NCBI GenBank assembly: GCA_947476895.1
Contig: CANJRX010000001.1
Span: forward strand, 558,865 to 622,864
Direction of reading: 5' to 3'
Source: Fidelibacterota bacterium
Lineage (GTDB): Bacteria; Pseudomonadota; Alphaproteobacteria; Rhodospirillales; Rhodospirillaceae
DNA length: 64,000 bases
Below, piece by piece: positions 52,728 to 62,144 of the stretch (position 1 is the first letter of the stretch; each line of letters opens with the position of its first letter). The notes beneath the pieces were generated by a model. That model made no database searches. It saw only the letters and a program-made list of their open reading frames with translations, and was not told the origin of the DNA. The position numbers and the translations under genes are program-made.

Positions 52728-53735
52728 TCAAACCGGGCGGAAGTCCGCAACGTGCACGTCGCCGTTTTCGGTGCCGGCGAGAATCTTGTCGCCGTCCGGA
52801 TTCCAGACAATTGATGTGATGGAATTGCCGGTAGGCTTCATAACTAAAGCCGTACCGCCGGGACCCGGCTGACCCAAAATCAATGTGCCGTTGTCAAAGC
52901 CCGCGGCAAACAAATCGTGCAATGGGTTTGAAGCGACAGCCGTAACAACTGAATCGCCCGCGCCGCCGAATTCCACCGGCGCTTTGCCCATGGGACCACC
53001 GCCTGTGAAGGGCCAGCAGATCACGCGCTCTGATCCGCCGGTCGCGAGGAAATGTCCGCGCCGGGTAAACGCGAGCGAGCGTACTTTGGCGGCGTAACCA
53101 GACATGCGCATATGCTCGCCGTCGGACAAGCGCCAACCGTGCAAGGCGTTCTCCTGCATGGCGGTCAGCACATAGTCGCCGTCGGGCGACCAGGCGACTT
53201 GCAGGTGTGAGCCTTTCCATTCCAGGCGCGTGGGTTCAGAATCTTTGCTGGCCAGCCACCAGAGGGTGACACCGTTGTAGTGCGTCGCCGCGAGGCGCTT
53301 GCCCTTGGGATTGATGGCCAGGCCGCCCACAGATGTGGCATGGGTCACCTTGCGCGCTTCTTTGTCTTTTTTGCCGAGGATGTAAGCATCCTTGGCGGAC
53401 GCATAGGCGCGCACGCCGCTGGCGGCATGGGTTGTCACGTGATCGATCCAACGGCCTTTGATTTCCGCCAGCACCTCGGTCTTACCAAGGGGCGCGATGC
53501 GCACCAGCCGGCCGTCATCGCCGCCGGACAGGAAGTGTCCGTTATCGATATCGGCGGAAAGACACAGACCCGCACCTTTGTGCGCGGCCACGGTGACCGG
53601 TTCGGCGTCCAGCGTTTCGCTATCAATCAAGCGCACCGTGCCGTCACCCAGCACGACCGCAAACAGGCGGCCATTGACGGCCGCCGCCACGATGTAGTCG
53701 CCGAAGGAGAATGTCGTGATGCGTGCGCCTGCCAT
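52728..53735 (-). CDS. WD40-repeat protein paired with CobW-like GTPase
   Basis: A 335-residue beta-propeller protein with seven WD-like repeats: for example HKGAGLCLSADIDNGHFLSGG, then DDGRLVRI, and SLAFTRRGHFLATGGSERVICWPF. It has no signal peptide or enzyme motif. WD40 proteins next to CobW-type metal GTPases recur in Alphaproteobacteria; a role in the GTPase's partner recognition is inferred only. The gene lies 12 bp downstream of the GTPase gene and is probably co-transcribed with it. Confidence 0.85.
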   Translation of the reverse strand: MAGARITTFSFGDYIVAAAVNGRLFAVVLGDGTVRLIDSETLDAEPVTVAAHKGAGLCLSADIDNGHFLSGGDDGRLVRIAPLGKTEVLAEIKGRWIDHVTTHAASGVRAYASAKDAYILGKKDKEARKVTHATSVGGLAINPKGKRLAATHYNGVTLWWLASKDSEPTRLEWKGSHLQVAWSPDGDYVLTAMQENALHGWRLSDGEHMRMSGYAAKVRSLAFTRRGHFLATGGSERVICWPFTGGGPMGKAPVEFGGAGDSVVTAVASNPLHDLFAAGFDNGTLILGQPGPGGTALVMKPTGNSITSIVWNPDGDKILAGTENGDVHVADFRPV

Positions 53736-53747
53736 AATGAAAAGCCT

Positions 53748-54812
53748 TTAGGCGACGCAGGATTCGAAGCCGGCTCTCAACGCCGCTTCGTCAAGCTTGC
53801 GGCCGATGAACACCAAGCGGCTGCGGCGTTTGTCTTTCGCGGGCCAAGCGCCCGTATATTCACCTTCCGAAACCATGTGCACGGCTTGGAACACAAAGCG
53901 CTGGTCCTGGCCCTTCATGTTGAGGATGCCTTTGGTGCGCAAGATGCTCTGGCCTTGGCTCATCAGCACGTCTTGAATCCAGGCGTCGAACTTCTCGGCG
54001 CTCAAGAGTTTGTCCGTGGCGAAGGAGAAGCTACGAATATCTTCGTCGTGCACCGGATTGACCGCGCCATGATCGTGACCATGGTCATGGTGATGATGAT
54101 CGTGCCCATGATGATCATGGTCATGATCGTGGTTGTGGCTCGGGTCGTGGGCGTGGCCATGCAAGAAACAGGGATCGAGCTCGATCGCGCGCTTCAAGTC
54201 GAAAGCGCCTTTATCGAGAATCTTATCCAGTTCAATGCCGCAGCGGGCGGTGTGATAAATCTGGGCAAAGGGGTTAAGACCCCGCACGCGCGCTTCGATG
54301 CGCTTCAAGTCATCGGCAGACACCAAGTCGGTCTTGTTCAACAGCACGATGTCGGCGAAGGCGATCTGTTCTTTGGCTTCACCGCTATCGGCTAGGCGCT
54401 GCTCGACGTGCTTAGCATCGACAACCGTCACGATGCTGTCGAGTTTGGTCTTTTTCTTGATGTCGTCGTCGGTGAAAAAAGTCTGTGCCACGGGTGCCGG
54501 ATCGGCAAGGCCGGTGGTTTCCACCAGGATGGCGTCGAACTTCTCGCGGCGCTTCAAAAGGCTGCCGATGATGCGGATCAAATCGCCGCGCACGGTGCAA
54601 CAGATGCAGCCGTTGTTCATCTCGAACACTTCTTCATCGGCGCCGACCACCAGATCGTTGTCGATGCCGATCTCGCCGAATTCATTGACGATGACGGCGT
54701 ATTTCTTGCCGTGATTTTCGGTGAGAACGCGGTTCAGCAACGTGGTCTTCCCCGCGCCGAGATATCCCGTGAGTACTGTTACTGGAATTGCAGAAGATGT
54801 CTGCTCGCTCAT
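53748..54812 (-). CDS. CobW/COG0523 family metal-chaperone GTPase with His-rich loop
   Basis: A 354-residue G3E GTPase: Walker A GYLGAGKTTLLN (16-27), the metal-binding CICC (69-72), Walker B-like VETTGLADP, guanine motif NKTD (159-162), and a CobW C-terminal domain (about 260-350). Between them, residues 218-248 hold about 16 His alternating with Asp, a Zn/Ni/Co-binding loop. Such proteins deliver Zn or Co to client enzymes, and expression is often under Zur. No clear Zur box could be identified upstream. The client is not evident. Confidence 0.93.
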   Translation of the reverse strand: MSEQTSSAIPVTVLTGYLGAGKTTLLNRVLTENHGKKYAVIVNEFGEIGIDNDLVVGADEEVFEMNNGCICCTVRGDLIRIIGSLLKRREKFDAILVETTGLADPAPVAQTFFTDDDIKKKTKLDSIVTVVDAKHVEQRLADSGEAKEQIAFADIVLLNKTDLVSADDLKRIEARVRGLNPFAQIYHTARCGIELDKILDKGAFDLKRAIELDPCFLHGHAHDPSHNHDHDHDHHGHDHHHHDHGHDHGAVNPVHDEDIRSFSFATDKLLSAEKFDAWIQDVLMSQGQSILRTKGILNMKGQDQRFVFQAVHMVSEGEYTGAWPAKDKRRSRLVFIGRKLDEAALRAGFESCVA

Positions 54813-54886
54813 ACCGCTCTCCTGGAAGGCGCTTTAAGTGTATGCGCCCTTATATAGGGGCAACTCTAGGGCTGAAACAGAGGGGC

Positions 54887-54926
54887 CCAAAAAGCTTCCG
54901 GCGCGACTTGGGAAAGCCGCGCCGGA
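54887..54926 (-). terminator. Terminator of the rpsF-rplI operon
   Basis: TCCGGCGCG (54897-54905) and CGCGCCGGA (54918-54926) form a perfect 9-bp stem; on the minus strand it is followed by AGCTTTTTGGG. It lies 25 bp beyond the rplI stop. Confidence 0.88.
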
Positions 54927-54950
54927 CAGATTTCGATATCTAAAGGCGCT

Positions 54951-55538
54951 TTAGACCTGCTCTTCACCAGCTTCTTCGGTGGCTTCTTCCGCGCCGCCTT
55001 GAGCGGCGGTGTCAGCTTCCAGCTTGGCGGCGTCTTCAGCGCGTTCCAGAAGGGCGGCAGCTTGCGCGGCCGTCTGCTTGGCTTCTTCGAGCGAGCGGGC
55101 GACTGTGAAGTCGATGTCGACCTTCACTTCCGGATGCAAACGGATAGCGGTCCTGAACGAACCCAAGTTCTTCACCGGCGCGTTCAAAAGCACCTGCGCC
55201 GAACGGTCGACGGCGTAACCTTGCTCCTTCAACGCATCGCCGATATCGCGCGCGCTGACTGAACCATAAAGCTGTCCGCCTTCACCGGCCTGACGGACGA
55301 TGACCAGCTTCAAGCCTTCCAATTTCTTGGCCACGACTTCAGCTTCGCCGCGACGCGAGGCGTTGTTGGCTTCGAGTTCAGAGCGCTTGGACTCGAACAC
55401 GGCCTTGTTGTCTTTATTGGCGCGCAGCGCCTTTTTCTGAGGGAACAGGAAGTTGCGGGCAAAACCCGGCTTCACCGTTACAACGTCGCCCATTGCGCCA
55501 AGGCGTTCGATACGTTCCAGCAAGATCACTTCCATCAC
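54951..55538 (-). CDS. rplI: 50S ribosomal protein L9
   Basis: A 195-residue protein. The N-terminal L9 domain (MEVILLERIERLGAMGDVVTVKPGFARNFLFPQKKA) is intact, then the long connecting helix and the C-terminal domain ending about residue 150. A 40-residue Ala/Glu-rich acidic tail extends it beyond the usual 150. The start is ATG 55538 (overlapping the DUF2232 stop) or the next ATG 55535, the usual family start. AGGAGG lies upstream. L9 binds 23S rRNA near the L1 stalk and helps keep reading frame. Confidence 0.96.
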   Translation of the reverse strand: MMEVILLERIERLGAMGDVVTVKPGFARNFLFPQKKALRANKDNKAVFESKRSELEANNASRRGEAEVVAKKLEGLKLVIVRQAGEGGQLYGSVSARDIGDALKEQGYAVDRSAQVLLNAPVKNLGSFRTAIRLHPEVKVDIDFTVARSLEEAKQTAAQAAALLERAEDAAKLEADTAAQGGAEEATEEAGEEQV

Positions 55539-56503
55539 TCACCTCCTGCACGTGGCGCCAAAAAGCGCCCGCGGATTTGCAAAAAATTGTCCATCACACC
55601 CAAGCCGACCAATATCACCGAAGAGATACCCGCCGTCACAAGGGCTAACACGTAAAAGCCCGCTAGCCACGCCAACCGGTACTTGAGCCGTGCAGCGATG
55701 CAATGCACCACCGCGAGACCCTGTAGCACCAGCGGCAAACTCAAGATCGCCGCCGCATTGCTGGCAATGAAGCCAGCGTCGTCCGTCAAAACCACCGCCC
55801 CTATGGCCGTCGCCCCGAACAGAGCGATAAACCAGTGCGGTGCTTCGAACCCGCGGTAGGCCGGTGTCGGCCACATCGCCAAGTTCATCTTCGTCAGCAT
55901 CATTTGGCCCAAGCCGGCGCTCAAGATCGCCCGCAAACACCAGTCCCAGGCGGCAATGCCCGGGAGTAATCCCGCCATGGAGCGCACCAATTCAGCGCGC
56001 GCCGTAGCAAAGTCCATCTCGCCGGCCGCCGGCGTCTCTGCCGGTAGCGCCGGGAGGACTTGGTCGAGCCGAGCGCGCAAGACCGCCTCTAACCCGCCTT
56101 CGCCCGCCGGCATCATCACCAGCGATATCACTGTGGCCGCGAAAGCCACCAACACCAGCCAGCACACCGTCCGGGCGACAACCGCGCCCGAGATGGTGGG
56201 TTTGCCTGCATCCCAGACGGCGGTCAGTCCCATGCGGGACAAGATCGCCACCGGCGCTGCATCCACCGCCAAGTAGACGGCCGCGAGCGGGAAAGATCCC
56301 GTCATGACCGTCATCGTCACGGCGCCTGCCACCACTGCCACCGGCAAGTAAGCGACACCGAGACTGAGCACCACCATCGCCAACGGCAGCGGCGAAAGCA
56401 TCGCCCCTACCATCACACCCATCACCGACTGGCGTAGGGTTGCTATCAGAAGCAACGCACCCAGTGCCCCAGCGACAACCGCTATGGCACTGGTTCGCGT
56501 CAC
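55535..56503 (-). CDS. DUF2232 family membrane protein
   Basis: A 322-residue hydrophobic protein with about eight membrane helices, in the position that DUF2232 (YybS-like) proteins hold between rpsR and rplI in Alphaproteobacteria. The GTG at 56503 is chosen as start, directly after the rpsR stop; the ATG at 56560 lies within rpsR. Segments include SAIAVVAGALGALLLIATL, MVVLSLGVAYLPVAVVAGAV and WLAGFYVLALVTAGISSVIL. Its function is unknown. The stop overlaps the rplI start, so it is coupled to ribosomal protein synthesis. Confidence 0.87.
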   Translation of the reverse strand: MTRTSAIAVVAGALGALLLIATLRQSVMGVMVGAMLSPLPLAMVVLSLGVAYLPVAVVAGAVTMTVMTGSFPLAAVYLAVDAAPVAILSRMGLTAVWDAGKPTISGAVVARTVCWLVLVAFAATVISLVMMPAGEGGLEAVLRARLDQVLPALPAETPAAGEMDFATARAELVRSMAGLLPGIAAWDWCLRAILSAGLGQMMLTKMNLAMWPTPAYRGFEAPHWFIALFGATAIGAVVLTDDAGFIASNAAAILSLPLVLQGLAVVHCIAARLKYRLAWLAGFYVLALVTAGISSVILVGLGVMDNFLQIRGRFLAPRAGGE

Positions 56504-56504
56504 A

Positions 56505-56747
56505 TTAGATCGCGACGACGTAAGGCAGCAGCGCCAGGAAGCGCGCGCGCTTAATGGCACGAGCCAATTCGCGCTGCTTCTTGGTGGACACCGCAGTGAT
56601 ACGGCTCGGAACGATCTTGCCGCGCTCAGAGATGTAGCGCTGCAACAACCGTGTATCCTTGTAGTCGATCTTCGGCGCGTTCGCGCCCGTGAACGGGCAA
56701 GTCTTGCGACGGCGGAAGAAAGGTTTGCGTCCTGCAGGAGCGGTCAT
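56505..56747 (-). CDS. rpsR: 30S ribosomal protein S18
   Basis: An 80-residue basic protein with family blocks [31 protein letters not shown], and [21 protein letters not shown]. It pairs with S6 on the 30S platform. It lies 2 bp after the rpsF stop. Confidence 0.98.
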   Translation of the reverse strand: MTAPAGRKPFFRRRKTCPFTGANAPKIDYKDTRLLQRYISERGKIVPSRITAVSTKKQRELARAIKRARFLALLPYVVAI

Positions 56748-56749
56748 AA

Positions 56750-57274
56750 TTATTCTCCCGTGTTCGTGTTGTCGTCACCGCGCGGGCGACGGCCTGAACC
56801 GAAGCGGTCACCGCCGCCGCCAGCAGTAGCGCCGTCTTCGCGCGGACGACGGAAACCACCGCCACCGCCGCCGCCGCCAAAGCCGCCACCGTCACGACCG
56901 CCGCGGCCACCGCCGCCGCCGCCGAAGAATCCGGTACGCTCAGCAGGGCGGTCCTTGTTGATCAGAACGGCCGACTGGCCTTCTTCCAACTCTTCCACGC
57001 GCACGGTCAGATAGCGCAACACATCTTCGTTGATGCGCATACGACGCTCGTACTCGTTGATGGCCGCCGGAGGGGCATCGATGTTGAAGAACACATAGTG
57101 AGCTTTGCGGTTCTTCTTGATGCGATAGGTCAACGAACGCAGGCCCCAAAGCTCGCGCTTGGTTACCTTGCCGCCGCCTTCAACAATAATATTGGTGAGT
57201 TCATCAGCCAGAGTGTCCACCTGGGTGGTGGCAATGTCCTGGCGCGCAATCACCACGCCCTCGTAAAGAGGCAT
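56750..57274 (-). CDS. rpsF: 30S ribosomal protein S6 with Gly/Arg-rich tail
   Basis: A 174-residue protein. Residues 1 to about 105 are standard S6 ([57 protein letters not shown]). About 60 further residues form a Gly-rich tail with RGG-like units ([19 protein letters not shown] and on) ending DDNTNTGE. E. coli S6 instead has a Glu tail added after translation. RGG-like tails bind RNA in other proteins. ATG 57274 is the family start; the longer frame upstream is not coding. Confidence 0.95.
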   Translation of the reverse strand: MPLYEGVVIARQDIATTQVDTLADELTNIIVEGGGKVTKRELWGLRSLTYRIKKNRKAHYVFFNIDAPPAAINEYERRMRINEDVLRYLTVRVEELEEGQSAVLINKDRPAERTGFFGGGGGGRGGRDGGGFGGGGGGGGFRRPREDGATAGGGGDRFGSGRRPRGDDNTNTGE

Positions 57275-57606
57275 GTCGTTAGTCTCCCTTTGGCTTATCT
57301 CGTCCCGGCATAAGCGCCGCCAATCGGCACCGGCTGGGCATAGCCGACCGCGGGCGGTCGGCAAGGAGTTATGTAAGGGCGCGGAATATACACATTTGCA
57401 CTGGCCCGGCAAGGCATTCCGCCCCGGCTTCGGCCAGGGGGTTCGCCGGGGAGCAAGGGCTGGGTTCGGCAATTTTATGTAATAATATCAATAAGTTAAT
57501 ATTAAACCCCACAGCTTTCCTTGACAGGACCGGGCGCATCGTTCAGGTCTCGCACCCGACAAAGTACCAAAAACATCAGACTTTCACCGAATTTCGAGGA
57601 GATTCC
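57275..57606. promoter_or_regulatory. Divergent rpsF / fabD intergenic region
   Basis: 332 bp. For leftward rpsF, TTAACT (57499-57494) and TAAAAT (57477-57472) with a 16-bp spacer form a likely promoter in an A+T-rich patch. For fabD, a perfect TTGACA lies at 57521-57526 but no good -10 follows at 16-18 bp. The rpsF leader is nearly 200 nt long, room for the S6:S18 mRNA-binding autoregulation known in bacteria, though I could not fold that motif. CGAGGAG precedes the fabD ATG. Confidence 0.5.
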
Positions 57607-58551
57607 ATGAGTTGGGCCTATGTATTTCCCGGCCAGGGTTCCCAGACCGTGGGTATGGGGAAGGAACTGGCGGCGGCTTTTGCCGAGGCTAGAGAGATTT
57701 TCCAGGAGGTCGACGAGGCTTTGAAACAGAAGCTCTCGGCCCTGATGTTTGAAGGTCCCCAAGACACCCTGACCCTCACCGAAAACGCCCAGCCGGCCCT
57801 GATGGCCGTCAGCATGGCGGTGGTGAAGGTACTGGAGAAACAGGGCAACCTCAGCATTCGCAACACCGCACGCTATGTGGCGGGCCATTCTCTCGGCGAA
57901 TACTCGGCCCTGGCTGCTGCCGGTTCGCTTACGGTTTCGGACGCGGCGCGCCTTTTGAAGACTCGCGGCCAGGCCATGCAGAAGGCGGTTCCTGTGGGTG
58001 TGGGCGCCATGGCGGCCTTGCTCGGCCTCGATGTTGACCAGGCGCAGGAAATCGCCAGCGAAGCCTCCGGCGGCGGCGAGATTTGCGCGGCGGCCAACGA
58101 CAATGCGCCGGGCCAAGTCGTCGTGTCCGGTCACAAGGCCGCAGTCGAACGCGCGATTGAGCTCGCCAAAACCAAAGGTGCGAAGCGCGCCATGCTGCTG
58201 CCCGTGAGCGCGCCGTTCCATTGTCCTTTGATGAAGCCGGCCGCCGATGTCATGGCCGATGCACTCGCGAAAGTGACCATCAAATCTCCGGCCGTGCCGG
58301 TGATCGCCAATGTCACCGCCGCGACTGTTATTGATCCCGATGAAATCCGCCGTCTCCTGGTCGAGCAAGTCACCGGCATGGTGCGTTGGCGCGAAAGCGT
58401 GCACGTCATGAAGGATGCGGGCGTCGACACTTTGATCGAACTGGGCGCAGGCAAAGTGCTTTCAGGGCTCACCAAACGCATCAATGCTGAGCTTGTAGGC
58501 ATCAGCGTCGGCACGCCGCAAGACATCGAAGACTTCCTCAAGCGCAAATAA
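57607..58551 (+). CDS. fabD: Malonyl-CoA:ACP transacylase
   Basis: A 314-residue acyltransferase: YVFPGQGSQTVGMG oxyanion motif, nucleophile Ser in GHSLGEYSALAAAG (about 92), Arg in the LLKTRGQAMQ helix, and His in SAPFHCPLM. It loads malonate onto ACP for type II fatty-acid synthesis. It leads the operon fabD-fabG-acpP-fabF-mltG, divergent from rpsF. Confidence 0.97.
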   Translation: MSWAYVFPGQGSQTVGMGKELAAAFAEAREIFQEVDEALKQKLSALMFEGPQDTLTLTENAQPALMAVSMAVVKVLEKQGNLSIRNTARYVAGHSLGEYSALAAAGSLTVSDAARLLKTRGQAMQKAVPVGVGAMAALLGLDVDQAQEIASEASGGGEICAAANDNAPGQVVVSGHKAAVERAIELAKTKGAKRAMLLPVSAPFHCPLMKPAADVMADALAKVTIKSPAVPVIANVTAATVIDPDEIRRLLVEQVTGMVRWRESVHVMKDAGVDTLIELGAGKVLSGLTKRINAELVGISVGTPQDIEDFLKRK

Positions 58552-58567
58552 TCGCGGGAGACACACT

Positions 58568-59305
58568 ATGTTCGATTTGACTGGTAAAACCGCGCTTATC
58601 ACCGGCGCCAGCGGCGGGCTCGGCGCAGCAATGGCGCGGGCTCTTCATGCACAAGGTGCGACGGTTGCGTTGCACGGATCGCGCCGCGATGCGCTGGAAG
58701 CTTTGGCGGGCGAGTTGAAAGACCGCGCGCATGTGCTGGTCAGCAACCTCACCGAAGGCGACGCAACGGAAAAGCTTGTGCCCGATGCCGAAGCCGCCAT
58801 GGGGCAGCTCGATATCCTGGTCAACAACGCCGGCATCACGCGCGACGGATTGATCTTGCGCATGAAGGACCAGGATTTCTGGGACGTCATCAACGTCAAT
58901 CTGGGCGTGGCCTTCAAGCTGTCGCGCGCTGCCGTCAAAGGCATGATGAAACGCCGCAATGGCCGCATCATCAATATTTCGTCGGTGGTAGGTGTGACTG
59001 GCAATCCCGGCCAGACCAACTATGTAGCGTCCAAGGCTGGTCTGATCGGCTTGACCAAATCTTTGGCCCAGGAAGTCGGCAGCCGCGGCATAACCGTGAA
59101 TGCGGTGGCGCCCGGGTTCATCACCAGCGCCATGACCGAGAAACTGAATGAAGACCAAAAAGCCCGGATCCTTGGCAGCATTCCCCTGGGCCGCATGGGC
59201 GAGGGGTCTGAGGTGGCTGCATCCGTGGTCTACCTCGCCAGCGCCGAGGCGGCTTACATAACCGGCCAGACGCTGCACGTTAACGGCGGTATGGCAATGA
59301 TTTAA
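58568..59305 (+). CDS. fabG: 3-oxoacyl-ACP reductase
   Basis: A 245-residue SDR: TGASGGLGAAMARAL for NADPH, NNAGITRDGLILRM, catalytic Ser in NISSVVGVTG and YVASKAGL with Tyr-x-x-x-Lys. The family-specific TRDxLxxRM loop supports FabG. It reduces 3-oxoacyl-ACP in each elongation round. It starts 16 bp after fabD. Confidence 0.97.
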   Translation: MFDLTGKTALITGASGGLGAAMARALHAQGATVALHGSRRDALEALAGELKDRAHVLVSNLTEGDATEKLVPDAEAAMGQLDILVNNAGITRDGLILRMKDQDFWDVINVNLGVAFKLSRAAVKGMMKRRNGRIINISSVVGVTGNPGQTNYVASKAGLIGLTKSLAQEVGSRGITVNAVAPGFITSAMTEKLNEDQKARILGSIPLGRMGEGSEVAASVVYLASAEAAYITGQTLHVNGGMAMI

Positions 59306-59473
59306 CACCGGGAAAAGCGTGATTTTGCATAATGTTGATCCCGGCCTAGCCAAGAAAAATGTAATATGCTACTCAACCCTCCGTCCGGAGGGGGAAGCCG
59401 GAGTTCGATGGCTGCCGCTCTCGCCGCCCGCTGAAAACTACTCACTTACAAATAACTACTTGAGGAATAACGA

Positions 59474-59713
59474 ATGAGCGACGTTGCTGACCGCGTGAAA
59501 AAGATTGTCGTGGAGCATTTGGGCGTTGAAGAGTCCAAGGTGACGGACAATGCCAGTTTCATTGATGACTTGGGTGCCGACAGCTTGGATACCGTTGAGC
59601 TGGTCATGGCCTTCGAAGAAGAATTCAGCGTCGAGATCCCGGATGATGCGGCGGAAAAGATCCTGACCGTGAAGGATGCGATTGCCTTCATCCAGGCGAA
59701 CGCCAGCAAATAG
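59474..59713 (+). CDS. acpP: Acyl carrier protein
   Basis: A 79-residue acidic four-helix protein with the phosphopantetheine site [18 protein letters not shown] (Ser near residue 37). It carries growing acyl chains. The 168-bp gap from fabG probably includes its own promoter, in keeping with the high abundance of ACP. Confidence 0.98.
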   Translation: MSDVADRVKKIVVEHLGVEESKVTDNASFIDDLGADSLDTVELVMAFEEEFSVEIPDDAAEKILTVKDAIAFIQANASK

Positions 59714-59864
59714 TTTCGCGGGATTATTCGCTTGGGCACAGTCCCACGGATAGGAACCGGTTAAAGCGCAATGGGGCCTTGGGACACAACCGGGTCCCAT
59801 CGCCGTTTCTGGAGCACATCAGGTTTGCTAATAACCAGGTGCGATAAAAACAGGAAGTTGGTTC

Positions 59865-61139
59865 ATGGCCTTCGAACCTAAACGTGTTGTTGTCACAGGT
59901 ATTGGTCTCACCACGCCGCTCGGTACGGGCGTCGCGGGGAATTGGGAATCGCTGATCGCCGGGAAATCCGGCCTCGGTCCCATCACGCGCTTTCCGGCGG
60001 CGGATTTACCCTGCCGCGTCGGTGGCGAAGTGCCGCTGGCCGAAGATCATCCCTACAGATTCATTGCCGATAACGTGGTTTCGCCGAAGGACCGCCGCCG
60101 TATGGACGATTTCATCGTCTATGCCATCGCAGCGGCCGACGAGGCGATCAGAGATTCCGGCTGGGTGCCGCCGACCGACGAAGCGCGCGAACGTACCGGC
60201 GTGATGATCGGCTCGGGCATCGGCGGTCTTGCGACCATCGACGACACCTCGAAGACTCTCGAAGCGCAAGGTCCGCGCCGCGTATCGCCGTTCTTTATTC
60301 CGGCGAGCTTGATCAACCTCGCCACCGGCCAGGTCTCGATCAAACACGGCTTCAAAGGTCCGAACCACGCGCCGGTCACCGCGTGCGCCACAGGTGCGCA
60401 TGCGATTGGTGATGCCGCGCGTCTCATCAAATACGGCGATGCCGATGTGATGGTCACGGGCGGTGCTGAATCGGCTTTGTGCCGTCTTGGCATCGCGGGC
60501 TTCGCGGCCATGAAGGCGCTCTCCACCAGCTACAACGACACACCGACGCGCGCTTCGCGCCCCTGGGACAAAGGCCGCGACGGCTTTGTCATGGGCGAAG
60601 GTTCGGGCGTGTTGGTCATTGAAGACTTGGAACACGCACGCAAACGCGGCGCTAAGATTTATGCTGAAATTCTTGGCTATGGCCTCGCGGGTGATGCCTA
60701 TCACCTGACGGCGCCGGCCGAAGATGGCTCGGGCGGCTTCCGCGCGATGCGCGGCGCGCTCAAAGATGCCGGCCTCAATCTTGATCAGATCGATTACATC
60801 AACGCGCACGGCACTTCGACGCCCAAGGGCGACGAGATCGAACTGGGCGCGGTAAAACGCCTGTTCGGCGATGCGGCTTACAAGCTGTCGATGTCGTCTA
60901 CCAAGTCGGCCATCGGCCACTTGCTGGGTGCGGCCGGTGCGGTGGAAGCGATTTACTCGATCTTGGCGCTCTGCGACCAGGTGGCGCCGCCGACCTTGAA
61001 CCTCGACGATCCGTCGGATGGTTGCGATATCGATCTGGTGCCACACAAAGCCAAAGAACGGAAAATCCGTTACGTCCTGTCGAACTCCTTCGGGTTCGGC
61101 GGCACCAATGCGTCGCTCGTTATCGGCCCGGCGCCGTAA
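59865..61139 (+). CDS. fabF: 3-oxoacyl-ACP synthase II
   Basis: A 424-residue thiolase-fold condensing enzyme: nucleophile Cys in TACATGAHAIGDAARLI, His in NAHGTSTPKGD and in KSAIGHLLGAAGAVEA, plus the C-terminal SNSFGFGGTNASLV. It extends acyl-ACP with malonyl-ACP. The gene order acpP-fabF-mltG is widely conserved. Confidence 0.97.
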   Translation: MAFEPKRVVVTGIGLTTPLGTGVAGNWESLIAGKSGLGPITRFPAADLPCRVGGEVPLAEDHPYRFIADNVVSPKDRRRMDDFIVYAIAAADEAIRDSGWVPPTDEARERTGVMIGSGIGGLATIDDTSKTLEAQGPRRVSPFFIPASLINLATGQVSIKHGFKGPNHAPVTACATGAHAIGDAARLIKYGDADVMVTGGAESALCRLGIAGFAAMKALSTSYNDTPTRASRPWDKGRDGFVMGEGSGVLVIEDLEHARKRGAKIYAEILGYGLAGDAYHLTAPAEDGSGGFRAMRGALKDAGLNLDQIDYINAHGTSTPKGDEIELGAVKRLFGDAAYKLSMSSTKSAIGHLLGAAGAVEAIYSILALCDQVAPPTLNLDDPSDGCDIDLVPHKAKERKIRYVLSNSFGFGGTNASLVIGPAP

Positions 61140-61166
61140 GCCCCGACGCATGAAGCGCTCATTTAT

Positions 61167-62144
61167 ATGAAGTGGGTGCGTTTCCTTTTTGTGATGGTGG
61201 TGTTGGCCGGCGTGGGCGCGGGCGGCGCTTATCTGTGGTTCCAACGCGCTATCGAAATGCCAGGTCCGCTCCAAGCGCCGGTTACAATCGTCATTGAGCC
61301 GCGCTCAGGCGTGTCGGCCATCGCCCGGCAATTGGCTGATTCCGGCATCACCGCCCAGTCGTGGATCACGGTTCTGCAGGCCCGCCGCACCGGTCAGGAC
61401 CGCAGCCTCAAGCCCGGCGAATATCGCTTCGATCCCGGCATGAACGTGATCGCCGTGCTGGATAAACTGGTGCGTCACGACGTGGTCGTGCGCTTTGTCA
61501 CCATTCCGGAAGGTCTGGTGACGGCAGAGATCAAAGCCATTCTGGACGGCGCCCAAGGCCTTGTCGGCGACATCACTGCCAAGATTGAAGACGGCGACCT
61601 CAAGCCCGAAACCTATCGTTACGAATGGGGCGATAAACGCGACGCTCTCGTGGCCCGCATGCGCAACGCCCGCGAAGCAGCGCTTAAAGAACTGTGGGAT
61701 GCGCGCGCGCAAGATCTGCCGCTGAATTCACCGGAAGAGGCAGTTGCGTTGGCCTCGATCGTCGAGAAAGAAACCGGCAAGCCCGACGAACGGCCCAGGG
61801 TGGCCGGCGTTTTCATCAACCGCCTCAAGCGCGGCATGAAACTGCAGTCGGACCCGACCGTGGTTTACGGTTTGGGGCGCGCCGGGGACACCATCACCTA
61901 TGCCGACCTCGAGCGGCCCACGCCCTTCAATACCTATGTAATCCCGGGGTTACCGCCGTCACCCATTTGTCACCCGGGCCGCGCCTCGCTGGCGGCGGTG
62001 CTGAACCCCGCGGCGTCCCAAGACCTCTATTTTGTGGCCGACGGCACGGGCGGCCATGCTTTCGCTGCGAGCCTCGACGAGCACAATCGTAACGTCGCGC
62101 AATGGCGCAAGAGTCAAAGGGCTTCAAATCCAGAAGCCAAATAG
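61167..62144 (+). CDS. mltG: Endolytic peptidoglycan transglycosylase MltG
   Basis: A 325-residue inner-membrane protein: N-terminal membrane helix (FLFVMVVLAGVGAGGAYLWF), a LysM-like region (VIEPRSGVSAIARQLADSGI), and the YceG domain with catalytic Glu in ALASIVEKETGKPDERPRVA. LKRGMKLQSDPTVVYGL, TPFNTYVIPGLPPSPICHPG and YFVADGTGGHAFA follow. It cuts nascent glycan strands to end their synthesis. It normally precedes yicC; here terC and an SDR come between. Confidence 0.95.
   Translation: MKWVRFLFVMVVLAGVGAGGAYLWFQRAIEMPGPLQAPVTIVIEPRSGVSAIARQLADSGITAQSWITVLQARRTGQDRSLKPGEYRFDPGMNVIAVLDKLVRHDVVVRFVTIPEGLVTAEIKAILDGAQGLVGDITAKIEDGDLKPETYRYEWGDKRDALVARMRNAREAALKELWDARAQDLPLNSPEEAVALASIVEKETGKPDERPRVAGVFINRLKRGMKLQSDPTVVYGLGRAGDTITYADLERPTPFNTYVIPGLPPSPICHPGRASLAAVLNPAASQDLYFVADGTGGHAFAASLDEHNRNVAQWRKSQRASNPEAK

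Noticed and set aside
54056-54170. Tandem catgatcatgg-like DNA repeats
   Set aside because: They encode the His/Asp-rich metal loop of the CobW protein, so they are coding and not a regulatory array.
57521-57526. TTGACA as fabD promoter
   Set aside because: The -35 is perfect but no acceptable -10 lies 16-18 bp downstream, so it is not called as a promoter on its own.
60006-61274. 422-codon antisense frame across fabF
   Set aside because: Same cause: the complementary frame of a highly conserved gene, without ribosome site or family features.
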